Below are positions 25,690 to 35,051 of a stretch of DNA of 64,000 nucleotides, in pieces. The position numbers and the translations under genes are program-made. The notes under the pieces are model-generated. The model was given only the letters and a program-made list of their open reading frames with translations. It did not search any database and was not told where the DNA came from. Origin of the DNA: Pseudomonas putida (GTDB taxonomy: Bacteria; Pseudomonadota; Gammaproteobacteria; Pseudomonadales; Pseudomonadaceae). Positions within the stretch are counted from its first letter, which is position 1. Each line of letters opens with the position of its first letter. The stretch lies in assembly GCF_016406145.1 (NCBI RefSeq), contig NZ_CP066306.1, positions 558,001 to 622,000 on the forward strand, written 5' to 3'.

Positions 25690-27089
25690 GCCGCAAACAA
25701 CAGTTGCTCAAGCGCCACCGGCGCAACAAGCGCTTGGGGCTACTGGGCGGCCTGGCGGTGCTGGTTGCCGTGGGCGTATTCGCCTGGTGGTGGCTGCCGT
25801 TGTTGCTGCTGCCGCTGCTCTGGGCTGCCCACGAAGCTTGGTTCGCTGATCATCTGTTCTATGCACCGGGCGAAGATTACGCCTACAACTTCGGCGAGCA
25901 GACCGGCGAAGCGCCTGTCACCTTGCGTGACGGCGTGCTCAAGGTCGATAAGGCGCTGCAGGGTAATGAAACGCTGATCCTCGAAGTGCGGGTAAAAAGC
26001 GGATGGCTGGGGCGTTTTCTCGACCCGTGTGTCGAGCTGCTGGCCGATGAGCGTGCTGACCGGCAGACGTTCGAGCGCGGTGTCGACGGCGTTCGCTTCC
26101 TGAACCTTACCGGGCTGGCTGCACCGCTGCAGGCGGGTACGCTGCTCGTGTGCGGCCGTCACTGTCGACTGCAGGGCCAGCCGCGGCTGTGGATAACCCC
26201 CGGCGTAGAAATGCAGCGCCGTCGCGTGATGGTGATAGCGCCACATGCCGATGATGCCGAGCTGGCGGCCTATGGCCTTTACAGCCAGGCGGACGAAGCC
26301 TGGGTGGTGACCTTGACCGCTGGCGAAATCGAAGCAGAACACTACCAGCAGATGGGCATGGGCAAGGCCGAGGCAGCACGGCTGAAGGGCCGTCTGCGTG
26401 CCTGGGACAGTATTGCCGTGCCGCGCTGGGCCGGGGTGCCAGAGGCGCGTTGTGTGCAATTAGGCTACTTTTGCCTGCAGCTGCCCGCCATGCAGGCAGC
26501 GCCCGATGTGCCGGCCGGTTCCCGAGAAGCCGACATGGTCGATATTCGCCCGTTCCGTCGCTTCAACCCGTTGTCGTTGCCGGCCGACAGCGATGGCGCG
26601 CCAACCTGGAACAACCTGCTGGCTGACCTGCGTGCGCTGTTGGAGATGGCCCGGCCTGAAGTGCTGGTGATGCCGCATCCGCAACTGGACCCGCACCCTG
26701 ATCACATCTGCGCCCATATGGCCGTCATGCAGGCACTGCGGGGCTTGGTGTGGCAGCCGCAGACGCTGCTGTGCTATGCCAACCATCTGCACGACAACGA
26801 TCGCTGGCCCATGGGCGACAGCGGCGATGGGGTGGCCTTGCCACCGCAACTGAGTGCCGACCAGCCGTGGGCACCCTGCAGCCTGGTGCTGGACCTGCCG
26901 ACGCAGCGTGACAAGGCGATGGCCCTGGGCATGATGCACGACCTGCAACCTGCCGCGCCGTTCAAGCGCCGATTGCGTCGGCTGTTGCAGCGCTGGCTGG
27001 CCGGGCGCCGGCCATCGCCCTACGGTGAGAACGAGTTCTTCCGCAAGGCCGTGCGCCGCCATGAACTGTTCTGGCGCCGTGAGCTGTAG
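25686..27089 (+). CDS. dnpA: PIG-L family deacetylase, DnpA-like
   Basis: 467-aa membrane-anchored deacetylase. A basic N-terminus is followed by a strong hydrophobic segment (about residues 17-45), then a beta-rich region, then the PIG-L/LmbE domain from about 180 with the zinc motif APHADDAE and the second motif PHPQLDPHPDH. Family members remove N-acetyl groups from sugars. The P. aeruginosa counterpart PA5002 (DnpA) sits in the same LPS operon and affects antibiotic persistence. The GTG start at 25686 overlaps the mig-14 stop (GTGA), so translation is coupled. Confidence 0.85.
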   Translation: MSRKQQLLKRHRRNKRLGLLGGLAVLVAVGVFAWWWLPLLLLPLLWAAHEAWFADHLFYAPGEDYAYNFGEQTGEAPVTLRDGVLKVDKALQGNETLILEVRVKSGWLGRFLDPCVELLADERADRQTFERGVDGVRFLNLTGLAAPLQAGTLLVCGRHCRLQGQPRLWITPGVEMQRRRVMVIAPHADDAELAAYGLYSQADEAWVVTLTAGEIEAEHYQQMGMGKAEAARLKGRLRAWDSIAVPRWAGVPEARCVQLGYFCLQLPAMQAAPDVPAGSREADMVDIRPFRRFNPLSLPADSDGAPTWNNLLADLRALLEMARPEVLVMPHPQLDPHPDHICAHMAVMQALRGLVWQPQTLLCYANHLHDNDRWPMGDSGDGVALPPQLSADQPWAPCSLVLDLPTQRDKAMALGMMHDLQPAAPFKRRLRRLLQRWLAGRRPSPYGENEFFRKAVRRHELFWRREL

Positions 27090-27137
27090 ATTATGCCCAT
27101 GGTTGACCGCGAAGGCGCAGAGCGCCCAAGGAAAGCA

Positions 27138-28094
27138 ATGAAAGTCTTATTTCTGGTGCAGAAGGAACAGCGCGCGATCCTCGATCGCCTGTATGACGGC
27201 GTCGCGGCCAACTGTGAGTGCGACCTGCGCTGGTTGACCAGCGATGACCAGCGCAACCTGCGCCGTTATTTCAAACGTGAAGTGCAGGTCGAGCGCTACG
27301 ACCGCATCGTGTTCTTCCTGCGCTTCAAGCAGGAGATACGCCAGGCGGCGTTTATCCGTACCGTGCCGAACCTGGTGATCCTCGAACATGATGCCTACCA
27401 GAACTACATCCCCTGCAAGTACACCGGCAAGTTCAGTGCGCATTACCGCAAGCTGCCGTGGGCACGGGTGATCAGTTCCGGCTACATGGTCAGTGAGCGC
27501 CTGCGTCGGGAAGGTTTCGATGCGGTGTTCGTGCCCAAGGGTTATGACGAGCGCCTGCTCACGGACCAAGGGCTTGAGCGCGATATCGAGCTGGCGTTCG
27601 TCGGCAGTACCAACAGTGTTGCCTACAGCGGGCGCAAGGCGTTGCTGGATGAACTGGGGCGGGTGGAAAACCTGGTGGTGACCCGCACCAAATCAGGCGA
27701 AGACTATTGCAATACCCTCAACCGGATCCGTTTCTTCGTCAGTGCCGATGTGGGCATGGGCGAGTACATGATCAAGAACTTCGAGGCCATGGCCTGCGGC
27801 TGCGTGCTGCTGGCGTTCGACCAGGGGGCAGAAGAAAATAGCGCTTTGGGCCTGCAGGATATGCACAACGTGGTGTTATACGACAGCATCCCGATGCTCC
27901 AGGCGAAGCTGCGCACCCTGCGCGCCGATCCGGACCTGGCGCAGCAAATTGCGGAAAATGGGCGACACCTGGCGGTTTCCCGCTTCAGTTTCGCTGAAGT
28001 TGGCCGTAGCATCGTCGACCATATGCGCCCGGCACTCAGGCCGCACCCGCCCTTGTCCGCATGGCAGAGGCTGCGGTTGACGCTGGGCATTTAA
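27138..28094 (+). CDS. ssg: cell-surface sugar glycosyltransferase, Ssg-like
   Basis: 318-aa glycosyltransferase (GT-B, GT1-like C-terminal domain). The start is the ATG at 27138 with AAGGA five bases upstream, not the upstream frame start. The donor domain contains FVGSTNSVAYSGR and the CESB-like motif YMIKNFEAMACGCVLLAFD. Position corresponds to PA5001 (Ssg) in P. aeruginosa, needed for full LPS core/exopolysaccharide and phage receptor structure. It is followed after 67 bp by the next transferase. Confidence 0.82.
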   Translation: MKVLFLVQKEQRAILDRLYDGVAANCECDLRWLTSDDQRNLRRYFKREVQVERYDRIVFFLRFKQEIRQAAFIRTVPNLVILEHDAYQNYIPCKYTGKFSAHYRKLPWARVISSGYMVSERLRREGFDAVFVPKGYDERLLTDQGLERDIELAFVGSTNSVAYSGRKALLDELGRVENLVVTRTKSGEDYCNTLNRIRFFVSADVGMGEYMIKNFEAMACGCVLLAFDQGAEENSALGLQDMHNVVLYDSIPMLQAKLRTLRADPDLAQQIAENGRHLAVSRFSFAEVGRSIVDHMRPALRPHPPLSAWQRLRLTLGI

Positions 28095-28161
28095 TCAAAA
28101 GAGCTTTCGTGGCCAGGGAGTGTCTACGCAAAGTCTGTTGTCGCAACGCGGAGGGAGTCCG

Positions 28162-28935
28162 GTGCGCTTTTCAAATGATAGTGATGTCACGCTTGTCGTG
28201 ACCAGCTGCGGTCGGTTCGATCTGCTCAAGGAAACCCTTGAGAGCTTCGATCGCTACAATACAGCGCCCATTCGCGAGGTCTTCATTACCGAGGACTCCG
28301 GTGACGACGCTGTTCACGGTGCCGTACCCGAGCACTGGAAACCCCACTGCACGGTGTTCGTCAACCGCCCCAAGCTTGGGCAGCTCGCGTCGATCGACCT
28401 GGCGTACAGCCATGTGAAGACGGCTTACATTTTCCATTGCGAGGACGACTGGCGCTTCTATCGCCAGGCCTTCGTCGAAGACTCCAGGGCGATCCTCGAG
28501 GTCAGTCCCGGTGTGCTGCAAGTCTGGTTGCGCAGCCACGCCCATGACTTGTCGATCCACAGCCCTTACATTCATCTGGGGGATCGCCAGGTAATTGCCG
28601 GCGTGCCGTGCTATCCATTGCACTCCGAGAAAGCCGAATGGCAGGCCTTTTCCCTGAATCCGGGCTTGCGTCGGCTGAGCGATTATCAGCGCTGTGCGCC
28701 ATTTGCCGGCTATGCGGGCGAGAAGGCACTGTCGCGCCGTTACGCGGAGTTGAACCTGACAGCGGTCACCCTGGAGGGAGACGCGGTACTGCACACAGGC
28801 TTTGGCAGCCACGTTACCGTGCCTGAAGAAGTTCACCGCAAGGCCAAACGGCGTAATCGCGACAGGATCAAGCTCGCATTGACGCTGGTGATCGGTGCCT
28901 TGGCAGGCATGGGTATATCCATCTTCGTGCACTGA
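28162..28935 (+). CDS. GT-A glycosyltransferase, WapR-like
   Basis: 257-aa family 2-like glycosyltransferase: TLVVTSCGRFDLLKETLESF at the N-terminus, the metal-binding acidic motif HCEDDWRF in the middle, and a C-terminal hydrophobic anchor (last ~18 residues). Gene order suggests the place of PA5000 (WapR, a core rhamnosyltransferase), but the substrate is not certain. I choose the GTG at 28162, preceded by GGAGG with seven-base spacing, over a GTG at 28120 that has its purine run too close. No O-antigen ligase gene follows, unlike P. aeruginosa. Confidence 0.75.
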   Translation: MRFSNDSDVTLVVTSCGRFDLLKETLESFDRYNTAPIREVFITEDSGDDAVHGAVPEHWKPHCTVFVNRPKLGQLASIDLAYSHVKTAYIFHCEDDWRFYRQAFVEDSRAILEVSPGVLQVWLRSHAHDLSIHSPYIHLGDRQVIAGVPCYPLHSEKAEWQAFSLNPGLRRLSDYQRCAPFAGYAGEKALSRRYAELNLTAVTLEGDAVLHTGFGSHVTVPEEVHRKAKRRNRDRIKLALTLVIGALAGMGISIFVH

Positions 28936-28953
28936 CACTGCGCTCGGCGCAGC

Positions 28954-28986
28954 GCCTGGCAGGGCTTTGGTAACGGCCTGCCAGGC
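28954..28986. terminator. bidirectional hairpin between convergent genes
   Basis: GCCTGGCAGG (28954-28963) and CCTGCCAGGC (28977-28986) form a perfect 10-bp stem between the convergent wapR-like and kinase genes. No long T-run on either side. Confidence 0.6.
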
Positions 28987-28992
28987 TGATGT

Positions 28993-29700
28993 TCAACGCG
29001 CCAGCAGGGCCGCTTGGAAATCGGCGAGGGGGAAGCGGTCGCCCAGTTTCTCGCGCGCGATGTAACTCACCATGTGTTGCACGTTGCGTCGAACCATACG
29101 GGCAGACAGTGGCGGGCGCAGGAAGCGCATGTCAGCAACGTCGATCAGGCCCAGGTGCTGATCGGGCGTGACCACCACATTGCCCAGGTGCAGCGAGCGG
29201 AAGTACACGCCGCTACGGTGCAACTGGCGGATCAGGGTGATCAGGCGTGGCAGGTAGATGTCCCAGCTGAAGCCTTCGTCCCGCGACATCTGCAGCAGCG
29301 TGCGCCCCGGCAAAGGCCGGTACAGCACCGCTGTTCTGCCCGGCAGGTCGAGCTTGTGCTGGCTGATCACCTCAAGCGTGGGGATACCCAGCTGCGCAAG
29401 TCGCGCAGCGTTGTCCACGAAGCGCTGGGAGTAGGGGCGCAGCAGCGCAGATGAAATCAGACGCTTGCGCCGAAAAACCTTGAGGAAGTTACCATCCTTG
29501 AGCAGGTAGACTTTGGCGCCATGGCTGTCCGCCTCCAGTATCTGGGCGCCAAGTGTCAGCTGATCGAAGTCGACCTGGGTGAGCCGAGAGCATTGCATGA
29601 GTTGAGCCTTGTCGTCTGGCGAGCAAAATGACCGGCAATAATGCCGAAAATAATCCTCCAGCACCACGCTGGTCTCTTTTGACTGACCAGTCGGGCTCAT
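28993..29700 (-). CDS. LPS-core kinase-like protein
   Basis: 235-aa protein with a shortened protein-kinase fold like the InaA/Kdo-heptose kinases of LPS core. Seen: a lysine strand KDGNFLKVFRRKR, the catalytic-loop-like YFRSLHLGNVVVT (H and N kept) and the metal motif GLIDVADMRF. It probably phosphorylates a core sugar or regulates core assembly; P. aeruginosa has a kinase gene in the same place (PA4998). It is transcribed away from msbA. The ATG at 29700 begins the longest frame; no closer start has better support. Confidence 0.8.
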   Translation of the reverse strand: MSPTGQSKETSVVLEDYFRHYCRSFCSPDDKAQLMQCSRLTQVDFDQLTLGAQILEADSHGAKVYLLKDGNFLKVFRRKRLISSALLRPYSQRFVDNAARLAQLGIPTLEVISQHKLDLPGRTAVLYRPLPGRTLLQMSRDEGFSWDIYLPRLITLIRQLHRSGVYFRSLHLGNVVVTPDQHLGLIDVADMRFLRPPLSARMVRRNVQHMVSYIAREKLGDRFPLADFQAALLAR

Positions 29701-29823
29701 GCCGGACGAAAAAAAACGGGCGCAGGCCTTGTGGGTCGCCGGCCTGGCATGTTGTTGCCTCGCAGGCGTGCCGAAAATGACGCCTGTGGTAAAATTTCCG
29801 GTTCAACCTGAACAGCGAGCTCG

Positions 29824-31635
29824 ATGATGGCCGAAACACCGCTACCGGCGGAGCACACCTCCAGCCTGAAGATCTACTTCCGGTTGCTGAGCTACGTGAA
29901 ACCCTATATCGGCATTTTCCTGCTGAGTATTGTCGGTTTCGTGATCTTTGCCTCGACCCAGCCAATGCTGGCCGGGATCCTCAAGTACTTTGTCGATGGC
30001 CTGAGCAACCCCGAAGCGGTGTTGTTCCCCAACGTCCCCTACTTGCGCGACCTGCAATTGCTGCAGGCGGTACCGCTGCTGATCATCCTGATCGCCGCGT
30101 GGCAAGGCCTGGGTTCGTTCCTCGGCAACTACTTCCTGGCCAAGGTTTCCCTTTCCCTGGTGCATGACCTGCGTGTGGAGTTGTTTAACAAGCTGCTGGT
30201 ACTGCCCAACCGCTATTTCGACAATCACAACTCCGGGCACCTGATTTCACGCATTACCTTCAACGTGACCATGGTGACGGGTGCCGCCACCGATGCAATC
30301 AAGGTGGTGATCCGTGAAGGCCTGACCGTGGTGTTCCTGTTTGCCTACCTGCTTTGGATGAACTGGCACCTGACCCTGGTAATGGTCGCCATCCTGCCGG
30401 TGATCGCGGTAATGGTCAGCGTCGCCAGCAAGAAATTCCGTAAACAGAGCAAGAAGATCCAGGTGGCCATGGGCGACGTGACCCACGTAGCTTCCGAAAC
30501 CATCCAGGGCTACCGTGTGGTTCGCAGCTTCGGCGGTGAGGCTTACGAGCAGCAGCGCTTTGGCCGTGCCAGCCAGAGCAACACCGACAAACAGCTGCGC
30601 ATGACCAAGACTGGCGCCCTGTACACGCCGATGCTGCAACTGGTGATCTACAGCGCCATGGCCGCGTTGATGTTCCTGGTGCTGTTCCTGCGGGGCGACT
30701 CGACCGCCGGTGATCTGGTGGCCTACATCACCGCCGCAGGCTTGCTGCCAAAGCCGATCCGCCAGCTTTCAGAGGTCAGTTCGACCATCCAGAAAGGCCT
30801 GGCCGGGGCTGAAAGCATCTTCGAGCAGCTCGACGAGCAGCCCGAGATCGACCGCGGTACGATCGAGAAGGAGCGGGTGGCAGGTCGCCTCGAAGTACGC
30901 AACCTGAGCTTCACCTACCCAGGCACCGAGCGCGAAGTGCTGAGCGACATCAGCTTTACCGCCGAGCCTGGGCAGATGATCGCGCTGGTCGGGCGCTCTG
31001 GTAGCGGCAAGTCGACCCTGGCGGCGCTGATCCCGCGCTTCTATCACCACGATCAGGGGCAGATTCTGCTCGATGGCGTGGAGATCGAAGACTACCGCCT
31101 GCGCAACCTGCGCCGGCACGTTTCGCAGGTGACCCAGCATGTGACCCTGTTCAACGACACAGTGGCCAACAACATTGCCTACGGCGACCTGGCCGGCGCG
31201 CCGCGCGCAGACATCGAAGCTGCGGCTGCCGATGCCTATGCCAAGGAGTTCGTCGACCAGTTGCCCAAGGGCTTTGACACCGACGTGGGCGAAAACGGCG
31301 TGCTGCTGTCCGGTGGCCAGCGCCAGCGCCTGGCGATTGCCAGGGCTCTGTTGAAGAACGCGCCGCTGCTGATCCTCGACGAAGCAACTTCGGCACTGGA
31401 CACTGAGTCCGAGCGGCATATCCAGGCTGCTCTGGACCATGTCATGCAGGGCCGCACCACGCTGGTGATCGCGCACCGCCTGTCCACAATCGAGAAAGCC
31501 GACCAGATCCTGGTGATGGACCAGGGCCGCCTGGTGGAGCGCGGTACCCATGCCGAGCTGCTGGCGGCCAATGGCTATTATGCCCGCTTGCACGCCATGG
31601 GCCTGGAAGAGCCGGCGAAGGCCGATATCACCTGA
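29824..31635 (+). CDS. msbA: lipid A export ATP-binding/permease MsbA
   Basis: 603-aa ABC half-transporter. Six membrane helices occupy about residues 25-320; the nucleotide-binding domain has Walker [10 protein letters not shown], signature [16 protein letters not shown], and Walker [13 protein letters not shown]. As a homodimer it flips lipid A-core across the inner membrane, which fits its place between LPS core genes and hldE. A second ATG directly follows the first. It is divergent from the kinase gene. Confidence 0.96.
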   Translation: MMAETPLPAEHTSSLKIYFRLLSYVKPYIGIFLLSIVGFVIFASTQPMLAGILKYFVDGLSNPEAVLFPNVPYLRDLQLLQAVPLLIILIAAWQGLGSFLGNYFLAKVSLSLVHDLRVELFNKLLVLPNRYFDNHNSGHLISRITFNVTMVTGAATDAIKVVIREGLTVVFLFAYLLWMNWHLTLVMVAILPVIAVMVSVASKKFRKQSKKIQVAMGDVTHVASETIQGYRVVRSFGGEAYEQQRFGRASQSNTDKQLRMTKTGALYTPMLQLVIYSAMAALMFLVLFLRGDSTAGDLVAYITAAGLLPKPIRQLSEVSSTIQKGLAGAESIFEQLDEQPEIDRGTIEKERVAGRLEVRNLSFTYPGTEREVLSDISFTAEPGQMIALVGRSGSGKSTLAALIPRFYHHDQGQILLDGVEIEDYRLRNLRRHVSQVTQHVTLFNDTVANNIAYGDLAGAPRADIEAAAADAYAKEFVDQLPKGFDTDVGENGVLLSGGQRQRLAIARALLKNAPLLILDEATSALDTESERHIQAALDHVMQGRTTLVIAHRLSTIEKADQILVMDQGRLVERGTHAELLAANGYYARLHAMGLEEPAKADIT

Positions 31636-31645
31636 GTTGCCCTTG

Positions 31646-31667
31646 ATCGGGGCCGTACGGCCCCGAT
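31646..31667 (+). terminator. 22-bp perfect palindrome after msbA
   Basis: ATCGGGGCCGTACGGCCCCGAT lies 10 bp past the msbA stop. It lacks a T-run but is the likely transcription end; hldE has its own promoter-like sequence downstream. Confidence 0.6.
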
Positions 31668-31721
31668 TGTCACCGGAATTTTCCAGGGCCCGATCTGGCC
31701 GTAAAGCCGTCGCCTACCCTG

Positions 31722-31730
31722 TGCTAATAT
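31722..31730 (+). promoter_or_regulatory. candidate extended -10 promoter of hldE
   Basis: TGCTAATAT is an extended -10 element 35 bp before the hldE ATG. No good -35 was seen, as is normal for extended -10 promoters. Confidence 0.4.
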
Positions 31731-31765
31731 CCTGCCCCTGTTCATTATTTCCATATGGGTTGCCC

Positions 31766-33187
31766 ATGAAGTTGTCCATGCCGCGTTTCGATCAAGCCCC
31801 GGTATTGGTGGTCGGCGATGTCATGCTGGACCGCTACTGGCATGGCGGTACTTCGCGTATCTCGCCAGAAGCGCCAGTGCCGGTGGTAAAGGTCGATCAG
31901 ATCGAGGATCGCCCCGGCGGCGCGGCCAACGTTGCGTTGAACATTGCCGCCCTCGGTGCCCCGGCAGCACTGATCGGTGTTACCGGCCAGGATGAGGCCG
32001 CCGACAGCTTGGCCAACAGCCTGCAGGCTGCCGGTGTACGTTCGGTGTTCCAGCGCATTGCGCACCAGCCGACCATCGTCAAGCTGCGGGTCATGAGCCG
32101 TCACCAGCAGCTGTTGCGCATCGATTTCGAAGAGCCGTTCGCCACCGACCCGCTGTCGCTGGGCGCCGAAGTCGAGAGCCTGCTCGAGGGTGTCAAGGTG
32201 CTGGTGTTGTCCGACTACGGCAAAGGCGCACTGAAAAATCATCAGAGCCTGATCCAGGCCGCACGTGCCAAGGGTATACCGGTACTGGCCGACCCCAAGG
32301 GCAAGGACTTCTCCATCTACCGCGGTGCCAGCCTGATCACGCCGAACCTCAGCGAGTTCGAGACCATCGTTGGCCGCTGCGCCGATGAGGCCGAGCTGGT
32401 CGCCAAGGGCCTGCAGCTGTTGCTGGACCTTGACCTGGGCGCATTGCTGGTGACCCGTGGCGAGCACGGCATGACCCTGCTGCGCACCGGCCAGCCGGCG
32501 CTGCACCTGCCGGCCCGTGCCCGCGAAGTATTCGATGTGACCGGCGCTGGCGATACCGTGATTTCCACCCTGGCTGCCGCCATCGCGGCCGGTGAAGACT
32601 TGCCCCACGCGGTCGGCCTGGCCAACCTGGCGGCTGGCATCGTGGTCGGCAAACTGGGTACTGCAGCGATCAGTGCACCTGAGCTGCGTCGCGCGATTCA
32701 GCGCGAGGAAGGTTCCGAACGTGGCGTGCTTGGCCTGGAGCAACTGCTGCTGGCCATCGACGATGCGCGTGCGCACAACGAGAAGATCGTATTCACCAAT
32801 GGTTGTTTCGACATCCTGCATGCAGGGCATGTGACGTACCTCGAGCAGGCGCGTGCCCAGGGTGATCGTCTTATCGTCGCGGTCAACGACGATGCTTCGG
32901 TAAGCCGCCTGAAGGGCCCTGGCCGCCCGATCAACAGTGTCGATCGGCGCATGGCCGTGCTGGCTGGGCTGGGCGCGGTGGACTGGGTCATCAGCTTCCC
33001 TGAAGGTACGCCGGAGAATCTGCTGAGCCAGGTGAAACCGGATGTGCTGGTCAAGGGCGGTGACTACGGTATCGACCAGGTGGTGGGTGCCGATATCGTC
33101 AAGGGCTACGGCGGCACCGTGAAGGTGTTGGGGTTGGTCGAGAACAGTTCGACTACCGCGATAGTCGAAAAAATCCGCAAGAACTGA
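31766..33187 (+). CDS. hldE: bifunctional heptose 7-phosphate kinase / heptose 1-phosphate adenylyltransferase
   Basis: 473-aa two-domain enzyme. The N-terminal ribokinase domain has [11 protein letters not shown] and the ATP-site [15 protein letters not shown]. The C-terminal nucleotidyltransferase domain (from about residue 340) has [20 protein letters not shown]. It makes ADP-heptose precursor for the LPS inner core. Start at 31766 places [18 protein letters not shown] at the N-terminus as in homologues (E. coli 477 aa). Confidence 0.96.
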   Translation: MKLSMPRFDQAPVLVVGDVMLDRYWHGGTSRISPEAPVPVVKVDQIEDRPGGAANVALNIAALGAPAALIGVTGQDEAADSLANSLQAAGVRSVFQRIAHQPTIVKLRVMSRHQQLLRIDFEEPFATDPLSLGAEVESLLEGVKVLVLSDYGKGALKNHQSLIQAARAKGIPVLADPKGKDFSIYRGASLITPNLSEFETIVGRCADEAELVAKGLQLLLDLDLGALLVTRGEHGMTLLRTGQPALHLPARAREVFDVTGAGDTVISTLAAAIAAGEDLPHAVGLANLAAGIVVGKLGTAAISAPELRRAIQREEGSERGVLGLEQLLLAIDDARAHNEKIVFTNGCFDILHAGHVTYLEQARAQGDRLIVAVNDDASVSRLKGPGRPINSVDRRMAVLAGLGAVDWVISFPEGTPENLLSQVKPDVLVKGGDYGIDQVVGADIVKGYGGTVKVLGLVENSSTTAIVEKIRKN

Positions 33188-33192
33188 TGTGC

Positions 33193-33215
33193 CCGGGGCC
33201 GCAAGGCGGCCCCGG
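33193..33215. terminator. terminator hairpin between hldE and a convergent gene
   Basis: CCGGGGCCGC-AAG-GCGGCCCCGG forms a 10-bp perfect stem between the hldE stop and the stop of the convergent minus-strand gene (5 bp away). Confidence 0.7.
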
Positions 33216-33219
33216 ATAT

Positions 33220-34188
33220 TCATTTGCTCAGCGAGGTGCGCGCGCGCTCCAGCAGTGCCCGCGCCTTGTCGCCAAAGCGTCGCAGGTGTGAAGCCTTTGC
33301 TGCTTTGCTCTCCACCAGCCCCTGCTGCCTTACCCAATCCTTCCAGCGTATCCGCTCGTCCGCGACCACCCACCCGTCCTGCCGGGCAAAGCTCTCCGCC
33401 AGGTACAGCCCGCGGGTACTGGCCGGCACCAGTTCATCTTTCTTCAACGTATACAGCTCGGCCAGTGGCTGACCATCCTGCACCGGCATCAGGTACAGGT
33501 CAGGCCGTTTACGGTTGAGCCGCGCGACCAGCTGGTCACCCTCCAAGCGTTCATCGACATGGAACAGGCTCAGCTTTTTCGCGTCCTTGGGTACTTGCAG
33601 GCGCATGTCGTAGATCAGTTGCAGCGATGCCGTAGGCAGGTGCACATACGCCCGTGGGCGCTCCAGCAACATCAGGTTGGCGCAATACACCGACCGGGCG
33701 GCACCCGATTCCGGCGTCAGGACGAACGGCAGCGCCTCCCGGTAGTGCAGGGCGGCAGCGTAAGGTGCAGGTAGCCAGGTGTCGTTGAAGCGACCTCCCA
33801 GCCAGCCTTCCGGCGTTTCCAGCAGGCACTCTTCCGCCACTTCCTGGACCGCGGTGTGCAGCGGCAGGTTAAGTTCTTGAGCCGGTACATACCCTGAAAT
33901 CAATTTAAGCACCACGTCGCCCCGGTCCTGGCGGCGCTGGCGCACCAGTACCCAGTAGTCGCGGTTCTGCCAGTGCAGGGTCAGGCGTACCGAAACGCCG
34001 AGGTTGGCCAGCTCTGCCACGAAACGCTGGTTATCGGGCAGCTCGATGGCCCGGCGCCGTTGTTGCGTCTGGGCAAAGTTCAGTGGCATGCCGATGCTCT
34101 GATAAACCAGGCTCTCGGGGGTGGCTTCGACATGCAGTGGCAGTGTTTTGAAGTTGCTCGGGTTCTTGCGGATCAGCGTACGCGGCAC
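33220..34188 (-). CDS. conserved protein of unknown function, Nudix-like segment
   Basis: 322-aa cytoplasmic protein that I cannot name. Residues about 96-124 (GYVPAQELNLPLHTAVQEVAEECLL, interrupted here by description: Gly, then Glu, then Q-E-V-A-E-E) resemble a Nudix box but with altered spacing and Gln/Leu in place of the consensus Arg/Gly, so catalysis is doubtful. The C-terminal ~60 residues are basic and helical. The start is a GTG at 34188 with GGAGGAG upstream. It is followed downstream, convergently, by hldE; the aldo/keto reductase lies upstream on the same strand after a 50-bp gap. Confidence 0.65.
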   Translation of the reverse strand: MPRTLIRKNPSNFKTLPLHVEATPESLVYQSIGMPLNFAQTQQRRRAIELPDNQRFVAELANLGVSVRLTLHWQNRDYWVLVRQRRQDRGDVVLKLISGYVPAQELNLPLHTAVQEVAEECLLETPEGWLGGRFNDTWLPAPYAAALHYREALPFVLTPESGAARSVYCANLMLLERPRAYVHLPTASLQLIYDMRLQVPKDAKKLSLFHVDERLEGDQLVARLNRKRPDLYLMPVQDGQPLAELYTLKKDELVPASTRGLYLAESFARQDGWVVADERIRWKDWVRQQGLVESKAAKASHLRRFGDKARALLERARTSLSK

Positions 34189-34238
34189 GAGGCTCCTCCT
34201 TGCGTCGGGTCAGTGTCCAGGCCCGGGGTGGGGACAAC

Positions 34239-35051
34239 TCAATGCTGGCCCAGGATGCGGGCGACGGTGGCCACGTTGTGGGCCAGGTGCAACGGGTTGA
34301 TGGTGCCGACGATAGCACTGCTGACGCCAGGGTGGGCGAACAGCAGTTCGAAGCTGGCGTGTACCGGGTCGACACCAGGTGCAAGGCAGACATGCCCACT
34401 GGCCAAGGCCTTCTTCACCAGAATGGCTTTGCCGTGTTCGGCAGCGTAGTCCAGTACCGGTCGTTCTGCCTGCTCGTTGAGATTGAAGGTGACCATGGCA
34501 CAGTCGCCTTGCTCGAGAGCTTTCAGTCCGCCGGCGACTGTTTTGCCCGACAGGCCGTAGCCGAGAATCTTGCCCTCTTGCTTGAGGGCTGCGAGGGTCT
34601 GGTAGACCTCTTGCTGCTCGAGAATCTCCAGGTCGTTGCCATCGGAGTGCACCAGCACCAGTTCGATGCGGTCGGTTTCCAACCGGCGAAGGCTGCGTTC
34701 GACCGAAAGACGGGTGTGGGCTGCACTGAAGTCGAAGCGCGACTGGCCGTTTTCGAACTCTTCTCCAACCTTGCTGACGATCACCCATTCATCGCGCTGG
34801 CCGCGCAGCAGCGGCCCCAGACGCTCTTCGCTGCAGCCATAGGCCGGTGCCGTGTCGATCAGGTTGATACCCAGTTCGCGCGCCTGGGCCAGCAGCAGGC
34901 GCGCTTCGTCATCGCCGGGAATCGTGAACCCGGTGGGGTACTTCACGCCTTGGTCGCGGCCAAGTTTGACCGTGCCCAGGCCCAGGGGTGACACCTTGAA
35001 GCCTGTGCTGCCCAGCGAGCGGTGGAAGTCGTGCAGGGTCGGCAGGGTCAT
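34239..35051 (-). CDS. aldo/keto reductase
   Basis: 270-aa (beta/alpha)8 NADPH-dependent oxidoreductase. Motifs: LGLGTVKLGR, NLIDTAPAYGCSEERLG with the catalytic Asp and Tyr, IVSKVG with the Lys, and VLVHSDGND with the His; near the C-terminus SSAIVGTINPLHL matches the cofactor phosphate site. Substrate unknown. It overlaps the FAD oxidoreductase gene by four bases (ATGA), so the two are translated together and probably share a pathway. Confidence 0.88.
   Translation of the reverse strand: MTLPTLHDFHRSLGSTGFKVSPLGLGTVKLGRDQGVKYPTGFTIPGDDEARLLLAQARELGINLIDTAPAYGCSEERLGPLLRGQRDEWVIVSKVGEEFENGQSRFDFSAAHTRLSVERSLRRLETDRIELVLVHSDGNDLEILEQQEVYQTLAALKQEGKILGYGLSGKTVAGGLKALEQGDCAMVTFNLNEQAERPVLDYAAEHGKAILVKKALASGHVCLAPGVDPVHASFELLFAHPGVSSAIVGTINPLHLAHNVATVARILGQH

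Noticed and set aside
31550..31765. Longer N-terminus for hldE
   Set aside because: It overlaps msbA in another frame and lacks family likeness; the ATG at 31766 fits homologues.
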